A DNA stretch of 64,000 bases. It comes from CAZSLO01 sp964608025. Its GTDB lineage: Bacteria > Chloroflexota > Dehalococcoidia > Lucifugimonadales > CAJWER01. The notes beneath the pieces are model-generated. The model ran no database searches. It was not told where the DNA came from and worked only from the letters and a program-made list of their open reading frames with translations. The DNA lies in contig CAZSLO010000012.1 of assembly GCA_964608025.1 (NCBI GenBank), positions 155,378-219,377 on the forward strand, given 5' to 3'. This document shows, piece by piece, positions 16,869-25,269 of the stretch (positions are counted from its first letter, which is position 1; every line of letters starts with the position of its first letter). The translations under genes and the position numbers were made by a program.

Positions 16869-19800
16869 CTAGGTTCCTTTTCCTATCAGGTTTTCCACGT
16901 CCTTGCAGATAAGCTGATCTATTTGGTTGATCGTATCAGAGATACTGTGTGAAAGATTCTCGAATACTGCATATGAACTTAGTGTTGGGCTCGAGTCTGC
17001 ACTCTCCACAACGGTGACCAAGGCGGCGAGCGCATCAACTAGTTTAGGTAATGGAGTGCCCATCTGTCCCCTTTCGCTCGTGTCCCATGTAGAGATCAAG
17101 CTGCTCTCCATTGCGTCCAAACTCTTGATGATGCCTAGGCCTGTAGCAGTGATATTAGACTTTTCTGATACTCCATCGGTATTGGCAAGATATTTTTGTA
17201 AACGACTCCTGTTGCTTCGTAATTTGTTAATGGTTTCATTTGTTTCTGATAACTTGTCTCGAATATGAATCAATAGCTCCAGTTGTTTATCTAAGTCGGC
17301 ATCCGTGGCTTCGGATTTCGGATCTTTTAATACCTTAAGTATCTGGGTGGAGACTTTGCCTTCTAGCTCTAGTTTGATGGTGTAATTACCTGGGGTAACC
17401 AGTGGCCCTTTTGGACTGGGACCAGCGATTAAAAATGAGTCACTATCTCCTGGAGCCTCAACTGGTCCAGGATGTCTCATGTCCCATATGAATCGGTTCA
17501 TGCCGGCCTCGGCCGGCAAACCTGTAACCTTTGTTACGGTGGATTGTTCTGCATCGAGAATGGTGATTTTTACATCCTTGCTGCTAGAACCTTGTTTTAA
17601 GTTATAGCTAATTGTTGCTCCACTGGGGGGATTGTGACCGGCATCTAGGAATGTTCGAGTTTGAGTGCCATCCGCTGCCTCATTATCTTCGAAGGTTGCC
17701 TCTGTGCCTATGGCGATCCAGTAATTTTTCCCGGGCCCAATCCGTTCTGGGGTGATTTCTCCTAAGGTTGTTAATGGACGATAAACTGGACGTGGTTTGA
17801 GGAGATAGACTGGTTCTTCCAGCCTAGTTTGCTTTAGGTATCTAAGAGGTGTTATGTCGTCTAGAATCCAGAAAGATCTGCCATGTGTGGCAGCGATGAG
17901 ATCGCCGTCCTTGATGACCAAGTCGTGTATGGGTGTGTTGGGGAGATTTATTTGGAGAGAATGCCATGATTCTCCCCTATCGAGGGATGTGTAGACCCCC
18001 TTCTCCGTGCCGGCATAGAGAAGGCCAGAGCAATCTGGGTCTTCTCGCACGACTCGCACGAATTCCTGATCGGGAATTCCAGAGTTTATAGATTCCCAAG
18101 TCTCACCGCCATTTTGAGTGCGGAAGAGGTATGGAGAATAGTCGTTGAGCTTGTAGTTCCATGCTGCTACGTAAGCAGTATCAGGCTCGTGGTCTGACAG
18201 GTCTATCATACTTACGGTTGCCCACTCAGGGAGGCTATCGGGAGTAATATTATTCCAGCTTGTTCCGGAATCTCTTGAAATGTATACCAGACCATCATCT
18301 GAACCCGTCCAGAATACACCTTGTTCATGCGATGATTCTGCGAATGAGAATATTGTGCAATAGACCTCGGCTCCTGAAACATCACGGCTTATGGGATCAC
18401 CACCGGGGTTTCCTTTATTGGGGTCGTTACGGGTCAGGTCCGGAGAAATTTTTTCCCATGTTGTTCCCTCATCGACGGATCGAAAAACGTGGTTTGCTGT
18501 AACGTAGAGGGTTTTTGAATCATGGGGTGATATAACTATAGGAAATGTCCACTGAAAACGATACTTCATGTCCTTTGCGCCGAGACCATATGAAATCTCA
18601 GGCCAGACAGTTATGATGCGGGATTCGCCTGTATCGTGATTGTAGCGTAGTAGCGCTCCTCCACCGCCTGGAGCACTTCCTATTGCACCTGAATACACTA
18701 TGTTTGGATTGTCAGGAGATACTTCTATGTAGCCACTTTCTGATGGGCCTACAACATAGCTGTCCCGAAGAGGTATAGCTCCCTTGTTGGATCTGCTTGG
18801 TGTGCTGATAGCACTGTTGTCTTGCTGGGTACCGTAAATTCTATAGGGTGATCTTGTATCAGTAGTCACATGGTAAAATTGAGCTGTCGGTTGATTATAT
18901 ATAGTAGACCACGTATTTCCTCCGTTAAATGAGACACATGCTCCACCATCGTTTCCTTCAATCATGCGGTCTGGGTTTTTGGGATCGATCCAAAGGTCGT
19001 GGTTGTCACTATGTGGAGTTGTCATCATCTTGAAGGTACTGCCACCATCTTCAGATTTCCAGGCTTGTATCGGTAAGGTCCACATAGTGTCAGGCTCAGA
19101 TGGATGGGCGAAAATGTGGTGGTGGTAAAAAGGGCGTTGCCTTACGATGGGGCTGTCGTTGACCTTTTCCCAAGAATCGCCGCCGTTGTCTGATCGTACT
19201 AGTACCCCATCTTCAGCTTCGACGATCGCCCAGACACGTCCTTGCTTTGCCGGTGAAACAGCGACTCCAATGCGTCCCTTGATCCCTTTAGGGATACCGG
19301 GTTTGTTGGTCAAATCTGTCCAGGTATCACCACCGTTAGTGGATCTCCACAGTCCACTATCAGGCCCACCGCTTGTCATGCTCCATGGTGTACGTAGAGC
19401 TTGCCAGATTGCTGTATACAGTATTTGAGGATTGGTAGGATCCATAGAGAGATCAATGGCACCTGCTCTTTCACTTTTAAAAAGTACATGCTCCCAATTC
19501 TTCCCTCCATCCATTGATCTGAAGATACCACGAGATTTGTTAGGCCCAAAGGCGTGGCCTAGGGCCGCTACGTATACTTTGTCAGGATCTTCTGGATCGA
19601 TTCGGATTCGAGAAATGTGCCGACTATCACCGAGGCCTATATTAACCCAGGTCTTACCGGAGTCGATCGATTTATAAACGCCATCCCCGTGGGATACATT
19701 GCTACGTATACAAGCCTCTCCAGTTCCAGCATAAATTATTGATGGGTCTGAATCCGCTATAGCTATTGCTCCTATGGACGACGAATTGAAAAAACCATCG

Positions 19801-20006
19801 GAAATGTTTTTCCAATAGACGCCCCCGTCGGTAGATTTCCAAACACCTCCTGCACAGCCACCAAAATAGAAGGTTTGCGGATCTGCAGGATCTCCGGCAA
19901 CAGCTACCACGCGTCCACCCCTGTGTGGGCCTATAGAACGCCACTGCAGTGTGCGGATATGATCTGTTTTTAACTCGATGTTCAGCTTGGGCCTCCATAG
20001 TGGCAA
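16869..20006 (-). CDS. Large Asp-box/BNR beta-propeller protein (VPS10/sortilin-like, glycosyl-hydrolase-like)
   Basis: The 1045-aa protein is built from many Asp-box repeats of the form S-x-D-G-G-x-x-W (STDGGVYWKNIS, SIDSGKTWVNIG, SMDGGKNWEHVL, STNGGDTWTDL, SRDSGTSWNNIT, SLDRGESWHSLQ), as in sialidases and VPS10/sortilin propellers. A C-terminal beta-sandwich plus helical segment follows (about 760-1045, with an IRDKLSETNETINKLRSN coiled coil). The start is read as TTG 20006 (MPLWRPKLNIEL). No signal peptide is visible, although relatives are often exported. Role unknown: glycan binding or turnover, or a scaffold. It is translationally adjacent to the aminotransferase. Confidence 0.85.
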   Translation of the reverse strand: MPLWRPKLNIELKTDHIRTLQWRSIGPHRGGRVVAVAGDPADPQTFYFGGCAGGVWKSTDGGVYWKNISDGFFNSSSIGAIAIADSDPSIIYAGTGEACIRSNVSHGDGVYKSIDSGKTWVNIGLGDSRHISRIRIDPEDPDKVYVAALGHAFGPNKSRGIFRSMDGGKNWEHVLFKSERAGAIDLSMDPTNPQILYTAIWQALRTPWSMTSGGPDSGLWRSTNGGDTWTDLTNKPGIPKGIKGRIGVAVSPAKQGRVWAIVEAEDGVLVRSDNGGDSWEKVNDSPIVRQRPFYHHHIFAHPSEPDTMWTLPIQAWKSEDGGSTFKMMTTPHSDNHDLWIDPKNPDRMIEGNDGGACVSFNGGNTWSTIYNQPTAQFYHVTTDTRSPYRIYGTQQDNSAISTPSRSNKGAIPLRDSYVVGPSESGYIEVSPDNPNIVYSGAIGSAPGGGGALLRYNHDTGESRIITVWPEISYGLGAKDMKYRFQWTFPIVISPHDSKTLYVTANHVFRSVDEGTTWEKISPDLTRNDPNKGNPGGDPISRDVSGAEVYCTIFSFAESSHEQGVFWTGSDDGLVYISRDSGTSWNNITPDSLPEWATVSMIDLSDHEPDTAYVAAWNYKLNDYSPYLFRTQNGGETWESINSGIPDQEFVRVVREDPDCSGLLYAGTEKGVYTSLDRGESWHSLQINLPNTPIHDLVIKDGDLIAATHGRSFWILDDITPLRYLKQTRLEEPVYLLKPRPVYRPLTTLGEITPERIGPGKNYWIAIGTEATFEDNEAADGTQTRTFLDAGHNPPSGATISYNLKQGSSSKDVKITILDAEQSTVTKVTGLPAEAGMNRFIWDMRHPGPVEAPGDSDSFLIAGPSPKGPLVTPGNYTIKLELEGKVSTQILKVLKDPKSEATDADLDKQLELLIHIRDKLSETNETINKLRSNRSRLQKYLANTDGVSEKSNITATGLGIIKSLDAMESSLISTWDTSERGQMGTPLPKLVDALAALVTVVESADSSPTLSSYAVFENLSHSISDTINQIDQLICKDVENLIGKGT

Positions 20007-20093
20007 AATAATTTCGAGATGAGGGTCTGCTCTCTAGGGGGATAATAGTTATTTGCAAGCCAGATTTTGTTTTTGTCCGAATAGCTGACTATC

Positions 20094-20966
20094 TCAAATT
20101 CGGTGGATAGCCTCCGAGTTCTTTGAGAAAAGAGCCACCTGTTCGTTCAGTGTGAAATCTTTCACTATAGTGGTATAGGCATCGACTACTGCATTGTAGG
20201 AACTCCATAGCCAATCTACAGGCCAGTTGGAAGCAAAGAAACATCTCTCAACTCCGAATGCTTCAATGCATTGCAAGACATAAGGTCGAATGCTATCCAC
20301 ATTCCAACTTTGATCACCCATACCTAATCCCGATATTTTGCAATATATATTATCGGCCTCTGCAGCTACAGATAAGGCAAGGCTCCATTGAACGAAATAT
20401 TCTTCGTTACGTTCTTCGGGGAATCCAGCGTGGTCTATCACGATGATTATGTTTGGGAACTTTGATGCGAGATTTTTTAATTTTGCCATGTCGGGCCACT
20501 TCACACCCATACATGAAATGAGATCGTATTTCCCTAGGAGGGCGAATCCCTTATGGAACTCCGATTCGGCAAGGTAATCACCATATGAAAAGTCCCTTAT
20601 TCCACGCATATTTGGGTATTCACAATGCGCCGCCAAGATAGATTCTACGTTGGGATCTTTGAGGTCGGCATAACCTACTATACCGTGGGGAAATCCTGTT
20701 CTTTCGGCCGCTTCCTGAAGCCATTCTGTTTCTTTGACAGGATCTTTGCTACCTATTGCTGCCTGCACATGAACAGCTTTGATAACGTTCGCATCACGTG
20801 TTTCAGCGATGTAATCTTCTGCAAGATAATTTCTCTCTGCCAGTTTCTGGATTTGCCATCCAAGAGTTGGATGTGGCACACCAGGTTGCCAGTGTCCGTA
20901 CACTAGGTCTGGGTGTTTCATGTCATAAAAGTGCACATGGGGGTCAACGAATTCCTTCTTGGTCAT
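20094..20966 (-). CDS. Amidohydrolase_2-family TIM-barrel hydrolase (lactonase-like)
   Basis: The 290-aa metal-dependent hydrolase shows HxH in FVDPHVHFYD at the N-terminus, a His in IIVIDHAGFP (about 185) and a C-terminal Asp in FASNWPVDWLWSSY (about 252), which are the COG3618-type ligands. Relatives include L-fuconolactonase and 4-sulfomuconolactonase, which open sugar or muconate lactones. With the Gfo/Idh dehydrogenase, SDRs and DapA-type lyases nearby, a lactonase step in sugar-acid degradation is the natural inference. ATG at 20966. Confidence 0.82.
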   Translation of the reverse strand: MTKKEFVDPHVHFYDMKHPDLVYGHWQPGVPHPTLGWQIQKLAERNYLAEDYIAETRDANVIKAVHVQAAIGSKDPVKETEWLQEAAERTGFPHGIVGYADLKDPNVESILAAHCEYPNMRGIRDFSYGDYLAESEFHKGFALLGKYDLISCMGVKWPDMAKLKNLASKFPNIIIVIDHAGFPEERNEEYFVQWSLALSVAAEADNIYCKISGLGMGDQSWNVDSIRPYVLQCIEAFGVERCFFASNWPVDWLWSSYNAVVDAYTTIVKDFTLNEQVALFSKNSEAIHRI

Positions 20967-21012
20967 ATTTTTACCTCAAGGATATAGGGCCGATTAGGTT
21001 TTTGCTGATTGA

Positions 21013-21762
21013 TCATTGTGCTGTCCAGCCTCCGTCAATGACTAAGTCACTGCCCGTTACATAAGATGATTCGTCAGATGCAAGGAACAAAGATCCATAA
21101 GCCACGTCAGATACCGTTCCGATTCTGCCCAGAGGCACCGATGCCCGGCGTTGTTCGATTGATTCAGGGTCTGGGAAACCAGATGTGAACATCGTGGTCT
21201 GTATCGGGCCCGGATGGATTGAATTAGCCCGAATTGATTCCTTTGCATACTGGACTGCAGTAGATTTGGTTAGCAGCCTAACAGCTGCTTTGGATGCGTT
21301 ATATGCTGAAGAAGTCGATGTGCCGACAAGACTGTTGAACGAAGCGATATTAACTATAGATCCCCCTCCAGATTTTCGCATAGCAGGAATAGCTGCCCTA
21401 GTTCCTAGGAACGGTCCCTTCGCGTTTATATCCATTATCAAGTCCCATTCTTCTGGGGTTGTTTCTTCGACGATGCCACGCATATAAATAGCCGCGTTAT
21501 TGATGAGAACGTTAAGTTTTCCGAACTGCTTATCAATAGAATTGATAGCATATTGCCAGTCTGGATCACTAGTTACATCGAGCTTTATAAAAATCGCTTC
21601 ACCACCGTTTTCGATGACTTGAGAGGCTAGTTTTTGTCCATCTTCCTCAAGGATATCTGCGACACCTATTTTGGCGCCTTCTTTAGCGAACATTAGTGCC
21701 TGTGCTGCTCCTATGCCCTTCGAGGCTCCAGTTATAAGGGCCACCTTATTTTGTAGTCTCAT
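21013..21762 (-). CDS. Short-chain dehydrogenase/reductase
   Basis: The 249-aa classical SDR has ALITGASKGIGAAQA (TGxxxGIG), NNAA near 88, and catalytic IASFNSLVGTSTSSAYNASK with the Tyr-x3-Lys pair (about 150-154). VADILEED after beta-2 favours NAD(H). The C-terminus ends VIDGGWTAQ like 3-alpha/7-alpha-hydroxysteroid or cyclopentanol dehydrogenase-type SDRs. It lies 46 bp upstream of the amidohydrolase gene and downstream of a second SDR, in one apparent minus-strand operon. Confidence 0.88.
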   Translation of the reverse strand: MRLQNKVALITGASKGIGAAQALMFAKEGAKIGVADILEEDGQKLASQVIENGGEAIFIKLDVTSDPDWQYAINSIDKQFGKLNVLINNAAIYMRGIVEETTPEEWDLIMDINAKGPFLGTRAAIPAMRKSGGGSIVNIASFNSLVGTSTSSAYNASKAAVRLLTKSTAVQYAKESIRANSIHPGPIQTTMFTSGFPDPESIEQRRASVPLGRIGTVSDVAYGSLFLASDESSYVTGSDLVIDGGWTAQ

Positions 21763-21823
21763 ATAATTAAAACCTGGTGATGAACCAGATAATCAATCTC
21801 CTGGGTTTAGGTCCGGTGATTTT

Positions 21824-22606
21824 TTACTGTGCTGTCATTCCGCCGTCTATGTTAAGAGTCGATCCAGTTACGAATGAAGATTCATCCGATGCTAGATAGA
21901 GAATGCCTTGTGCAATTTCGGTTGGTGTTCCGAATCTTCCAACAGGATGGCGCTGTTCCATTTGATTGCGAAGATCCGATGGGTTGGTGGCCTTGGCAAA
22001 GATCTCTTCAAAATATGGTGATTCAACAGAGCCAGGTGCAATACAATTTATCCGTATACCGTGTTTAACGTGATCTAGTGCCATTGCCCTTGTCATGGCA
22101 ATCACTCCCCCCTTTGAGGCGCAATAGGCGACCCTGTCGGGCACCCCTACAACTCCGGCTGCTGAAGCAGTATTGATGATTGATCCACCTCCCTGTTGAA
22201 TCATCACCGGGATAGTGTATTTGCAACCAAGATAGACGCCCTTGAGATTCACAGACATTATGCGATCCCAATCTAACTCATCTGTTTCCATAACCGTGGC
22301 TGCGAATCCGAAACCAGCGTTGTTGACTAAAACATCTATACGCCCTAGTGCTGCCAAGGTATGGTCAACCATTGCTTGTACGCTCACGGCCTGTGACACG
22401 TCAGTTTGCATATCTAAACAGTGTCCGCCCTGGTGTCGAATGCCAACTGCTGTACTTTGGGCAGATTCACTGTTTTTGTCAGCGGCGACTACTTTTGCGC
22501 CTTCCTTGGCGAATGCTTGGCATGTAGCTTGACCTATGCCAGAACCGCCTCCTGTTACTATGCATACCTTTCCTTTGAAACGCGGTTCCCTAGTAGTCTT
22601 TGACAC
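21824..22606 (-). CDS. Short-chain dehydrogenase/reductase
   Basis: The 260-aa classical SDR has CIVTGGGSGIGQATC, NNAGFG near 95, and INTASAAGVVGVPDRVAYCASK (read in parts) carrying Ser-Tyr-Lys. VAADKNSES after beta-2 suggests NAD. It ends NIDGGMTAQ, nearly the same tail as the SDR at 21013, so the pair look like tandem paralogues with different substrates. The GTG start overlaps the 3-prime end of the acyl-CoA-dehydrogenase-like gene by 17 bp. Confidence 0.87.
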   Translation of the reverse strand: MSKTTREPRFKGKVCIVTGGGSGIGQATCQAFAKEGAKVVAADKNSESAQSTAVGIRHQGGHCLDMQTDVSQAVSVQAMVDHTLAALGRIDVLVNNAGFGFAATVMETDELDWDRIMSVNLKGVYLGCKYTIPVMIQQGGGSIINTASAAGVVGVPDRVAYCASKGGVIAMTRAMALDHVKHGIRINCIAPGSVESPYFEEIFAKATNPSDLRNQMEQRHPVGRFGTPTEIAQGILYLASDESSFVTGSTLNIDGGMTAQ

Positions 22607-23750
22607 CGAGCTCTGCCTTTCCGATTATTTCCATGGCCAGATCTATGTTTGGTGGCATTAGGGTCGCAGTGCGAATATCGCGATATATTCGCTCTAGGGG
22701 CATAGCTTTTTGAGCACTGCGTCCACCGATGGCTTGAATACATTGACTCGTTACTTGCAGTGATGCTTGAGATGCTATGTACTTTGATCGCGCAGCAAAA
22801 ACCTTTCTTTCGACTGGGCTAGCATCGGCCCATGTTTTCGCACAGTTATATATGACGTACTGTGCAGATTCTAATGCCATAGACATCTCTGCAGCAGTAC
22901 GTTGAGCAATAGGGTTTTGATAAGGTGGGTCCAGGCTAGGGTCACCATTTTCACTCTTGTAGAAATCCATGGTGAATTCGAATGCTTTCTTTGCCGCACC
23001 TAAATAGATAGCGGCATAGCCTAATCCAAAGCTTTCAATGACTCCCTTGTTCATTGCTTCCCCTGGTCCTCCGAGCAGTGCGTTCTCGTCAACGACACAG
23101 TTTTCTAGAGTAACGTTAGGACTGACCGTACCACGCATCCCTAGTGTGTTCCATTCCCCGCTGATAGTTATTCCTGACGCATCGTTCGGTACTAGGGCGA
23201 GTTGATAGCCCCTGTTATCTTCATAACCATCCATCGTGCAGTGGATCAAGTATCGGTGTGCGGCGCCCGCCATTGAGCAAAAATGCTTGGTCCCATTGAT
23301 AGAGTATCCTTGTCCATGGGGTGTTACTACTGTCTGTCTTATTTCTTGAGAACCGGATCTTCGTCCGGGCTCACTGCCCCAGCTAGCGAACAACTTTCCG
23401 TAGTCCATCACTTCCGTGTAGAAGAGTTTCTTCTGGTCCTTCGTTGCCAATTCGTTAATGAATTGTTGCACGACAGAGTGCATATGCAGAGTCATGGCGG
23501 AATTCGTACATCCTTTGGCGAGGTTCTCTATTACCAAGATGTAGGTTGGCATATCTAGTTCAAGACCGCCGTAAGCCTTCGGTACTGAAATAGAAAGCAA
23601 GCCGTGCTTCCAGAGGTCGGACCAGTTTTCTATGGGAAAGCTGGCAGATTCATCATATCGAGATGCCCGAGGTGATAGGCACTCTTTTGCGACCCATATT
23701 GCCTTATCAATGATTTGGTTATCCGCTTTTGGAGAGTTTGTAGGTTGCAT
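22590..23750 (-). CDS. Acyl-CoA dehydrogenase-fold flavoprotein lacking the usual catalytic Glu
   Basis: The 386-aa protein has ACAD N, middle and C domains (PKAYGGLELDM near 60, GYSINGTKHFCSMAG near 150, LGMRGTVS near 200, IGGRSAQKAMPLERIYRD near 345). Where acyl-CoA dehydrogenases carry Y-E-G-T-x-E/I, this protein reads RTATLMPPNIDLAMEIIG, with no Glu base. That pattern is found in ACAD-fold FMN monooxygenases (DszC/SfnB type) and other non-dehydrogenase members, so a flavin-dependent oxygenase or hydroxylase is possible. It begins the minus-strand operon beside a 22-bp palindrome. Confidence 0.82.
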   Translation of the reverse strand: MQPTNSPKADNQIIDKAIWVAKECLSPRASRYDESASFPIENWSDLWKHGLLSISVPKAYGGLELDMPTYILVIENLAKGCTNSAMTLHMHSVVQQFINELATKDQKKLFYTEVMDYGKLFASWGSEPGRRSGSQEIRQTVVTPHGQGYSINGTKHFCSMAGAAHRYLIHCTMDGYEDNRGYQLALVPNDASGITISGEWNTLGMRGTVSPNVTLENCVVDENALLGGPGEAMNKGVIESFGLGYAAIYLGAAKKAFEFTMDFYKSENGDPSLDPPYQNPIAQRTAAEMSMALESAQYVIYNCAKTWADASPVERKVFAARSKYIASQASLQVTSQCIQAIGGRSAQKAMPLERIYRDIRTATLMPPNIDLAMEIIGKAELGVKDY

Positions 23751-23899
23751 GTTTCGGTGAATCGTTTCAGAAGTTAAATAACTAGAAGAAACTTAGCTGA
23801 ATGAACACTATGGGTCAACGTTTCGGCTAGTCCAAAACTAAGGGGTTTAAATATGGTTTGCAACTGTAATGTTTATCCTTCTACTCTCTGGTTTTTTGT

Positions 23900-23921
23900 T
23901 GGCGTGATGATCATCACGCCA
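23900..23921. promoter_or_regulatory. 22-bp perfect palindrome in a divergent promoter region
   Basis: Half site TGGCGTGATGA and its exact reverse complement meet without a loop. It lies in the 312-bp gap between the divergent ACAD-like gene (start 23750, minus) and the Gfo/Idh gene (start 24063, plus), about 150 bp from each. Nothing else in the gap looks like a gene. It is a good candidate operator for a regulator controlling both directions. Confidence 0.55.
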
Positions 23922-24062
23922 GATATGGAACAGATACCAAATACGTATCACATTCAATATTCAAATGAACTCTCACCCCCAAGATATAGAACCTTGATCC
24001 TACAGTTGATGGTGATGGAAGATGGGAAATAATGTTGGAAAGATTTTGATAGGGAGCAACTG

Positions 24063-25145
24063 TTGACAGATCAAAAATTAAAATTGGCGATAATTGGATG
24101 CGGAAAATTGGGCCAAGAATATGCGCGATTGTACTCGGCGATGAAAGATGTGGAAATCGTTGCAATGGCTGAGCAAGATCCAGATAGATTAAAGCACGTT
24201 GGAGACCAGTATGAAGTCAAGGCTCTATATCCTGATGCTGAAGCATTATTCAATGATTTAGTCCCAGATATCGCCGCAGTAGTTACTCCTACCAAGTATT
24301 ACAAAGATTCAGTTATTGCTGCTGCCCAGGCTGGAGTGAAAGGCGTATCCACCGATAAACCACTTGCGGCCACTCTTGCTGATGCTGATGAAATGGTAGA
24401 GATGTGTGCTAGCAGAGAAGTTATTTTTTCCGGCGGAGCTCTTGTGAGGGCTATCCCAGAAGTTCAGGAAGCTGCTACTTGGATTCGTGATGGCAGATTT
24501 GGACAATTTACTGATGTTGCAGTACTTAATTGGAGCGGTGAAATCTCCGGTGCAGGATGCCATACGATTTCTGTATTACGGTTGCTAACTGGTGCGGAGG
24601 TAGAAGAGGTAGTAGCTTGGGGGACACCGGCAGATATACTTGCAGGCGACTGTGATTGGAACTTGACAATGAACGGACGATTTAAATTGAGTAACGGTAT
24701 GGATTGCCCGGTCTTCGGCAAGGCCCTTGAAAGAGGTATGGTTGACATCTGGAACGATGAAGTATTGGTACGTATGGCATGGGGACCTCCTGAGATATAT
24801 AAGGGATTTGATCTTGCAGGTAATAGGATCAAGCAGGATATTCAATACAGTAAATACAAGTGGTCGAAACCTCGGCACTTAGTAGGTGCTATCCGTGCTT
24901 TCGTGTCAGCGGTGCAGAAAAACGACGAGAGTTGTCTTTGGATATCGGGTCATGATCTACGACAAGCTCTTGAGGTTGCGATCGCTTCTCACCAATCAGC
25001 TAAACGAGGTAGTGTGCCTGTAAAACTTCCACTCGATGACAGATCGCTCACGCTCTATCCTCGTCCTTACCGTTGGCTAGGTGGGGATCAATATACGGGC
25101 CTTGGAGAGAAGGTTGAAGGGCGCCGTACAGATATTGACGTCTAA
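24063..25145 (+). CDS. Gfo/Idh/MocA-family oxidoreductase
   Basis: The 360-aa protein has an N-terminal NAD(P) Rossmann fold (LAIIGCGKLGQEYARLY) and the family EKP motif in the variant form STDKPLAATLADADEM (about 98). The usual C-terminal alpha/beta domain follows. TTG start at 24063, with a run of purines upstream. Members oxidise sugars, inositols or related polyols. It is transcribed away from the ACAD/SDR/amidohydrolase operon, and the shared intergenic palindrome suggests co-regulation. Confidence 0.87.
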   Translation: MTDQKLKLAIIGCGKLGQEYARLYSAMKDVEIVAMAEQDPDRLKHVGDQYEVKALYPDAEALFNDLVPDIAAVVTPTKYYKDSVIAAAQAGVKGVSTDKPLAATLADADEMVEMCASREVIFSGGALVRAIPEVQEAATWIRDGRFGQFTDVAVLNWSGEISGAGCHTISVLRLLTGAEVEEVVAWGTPADILAGDCDWNLTMNGRFKLSNGMDCPVFGKALERGMVDIWNDEVLVRMAWGPPEIYKGFDLAGNRIKQDIQYSKYKWSKPRHLVGAIRAFVSAVQKNDESCLWISGHDLRQALEVAIASHQSAKRGSVPVKLPLDDRSLTLYPRPYRWLGGDQYTGLGEKVEGRRTDIDV

Positions 25146-25269
25146 TGTAGTTACCACCTATCGAGACTTAGATGAAGTGGTTAATTTGACCCGAAAAACT
25201 CAATAAATCTACAGGAAAGGTATTGCCGTTCGTTGGGAATGACAGATGTTGAGGTCACTATTACCAAAA

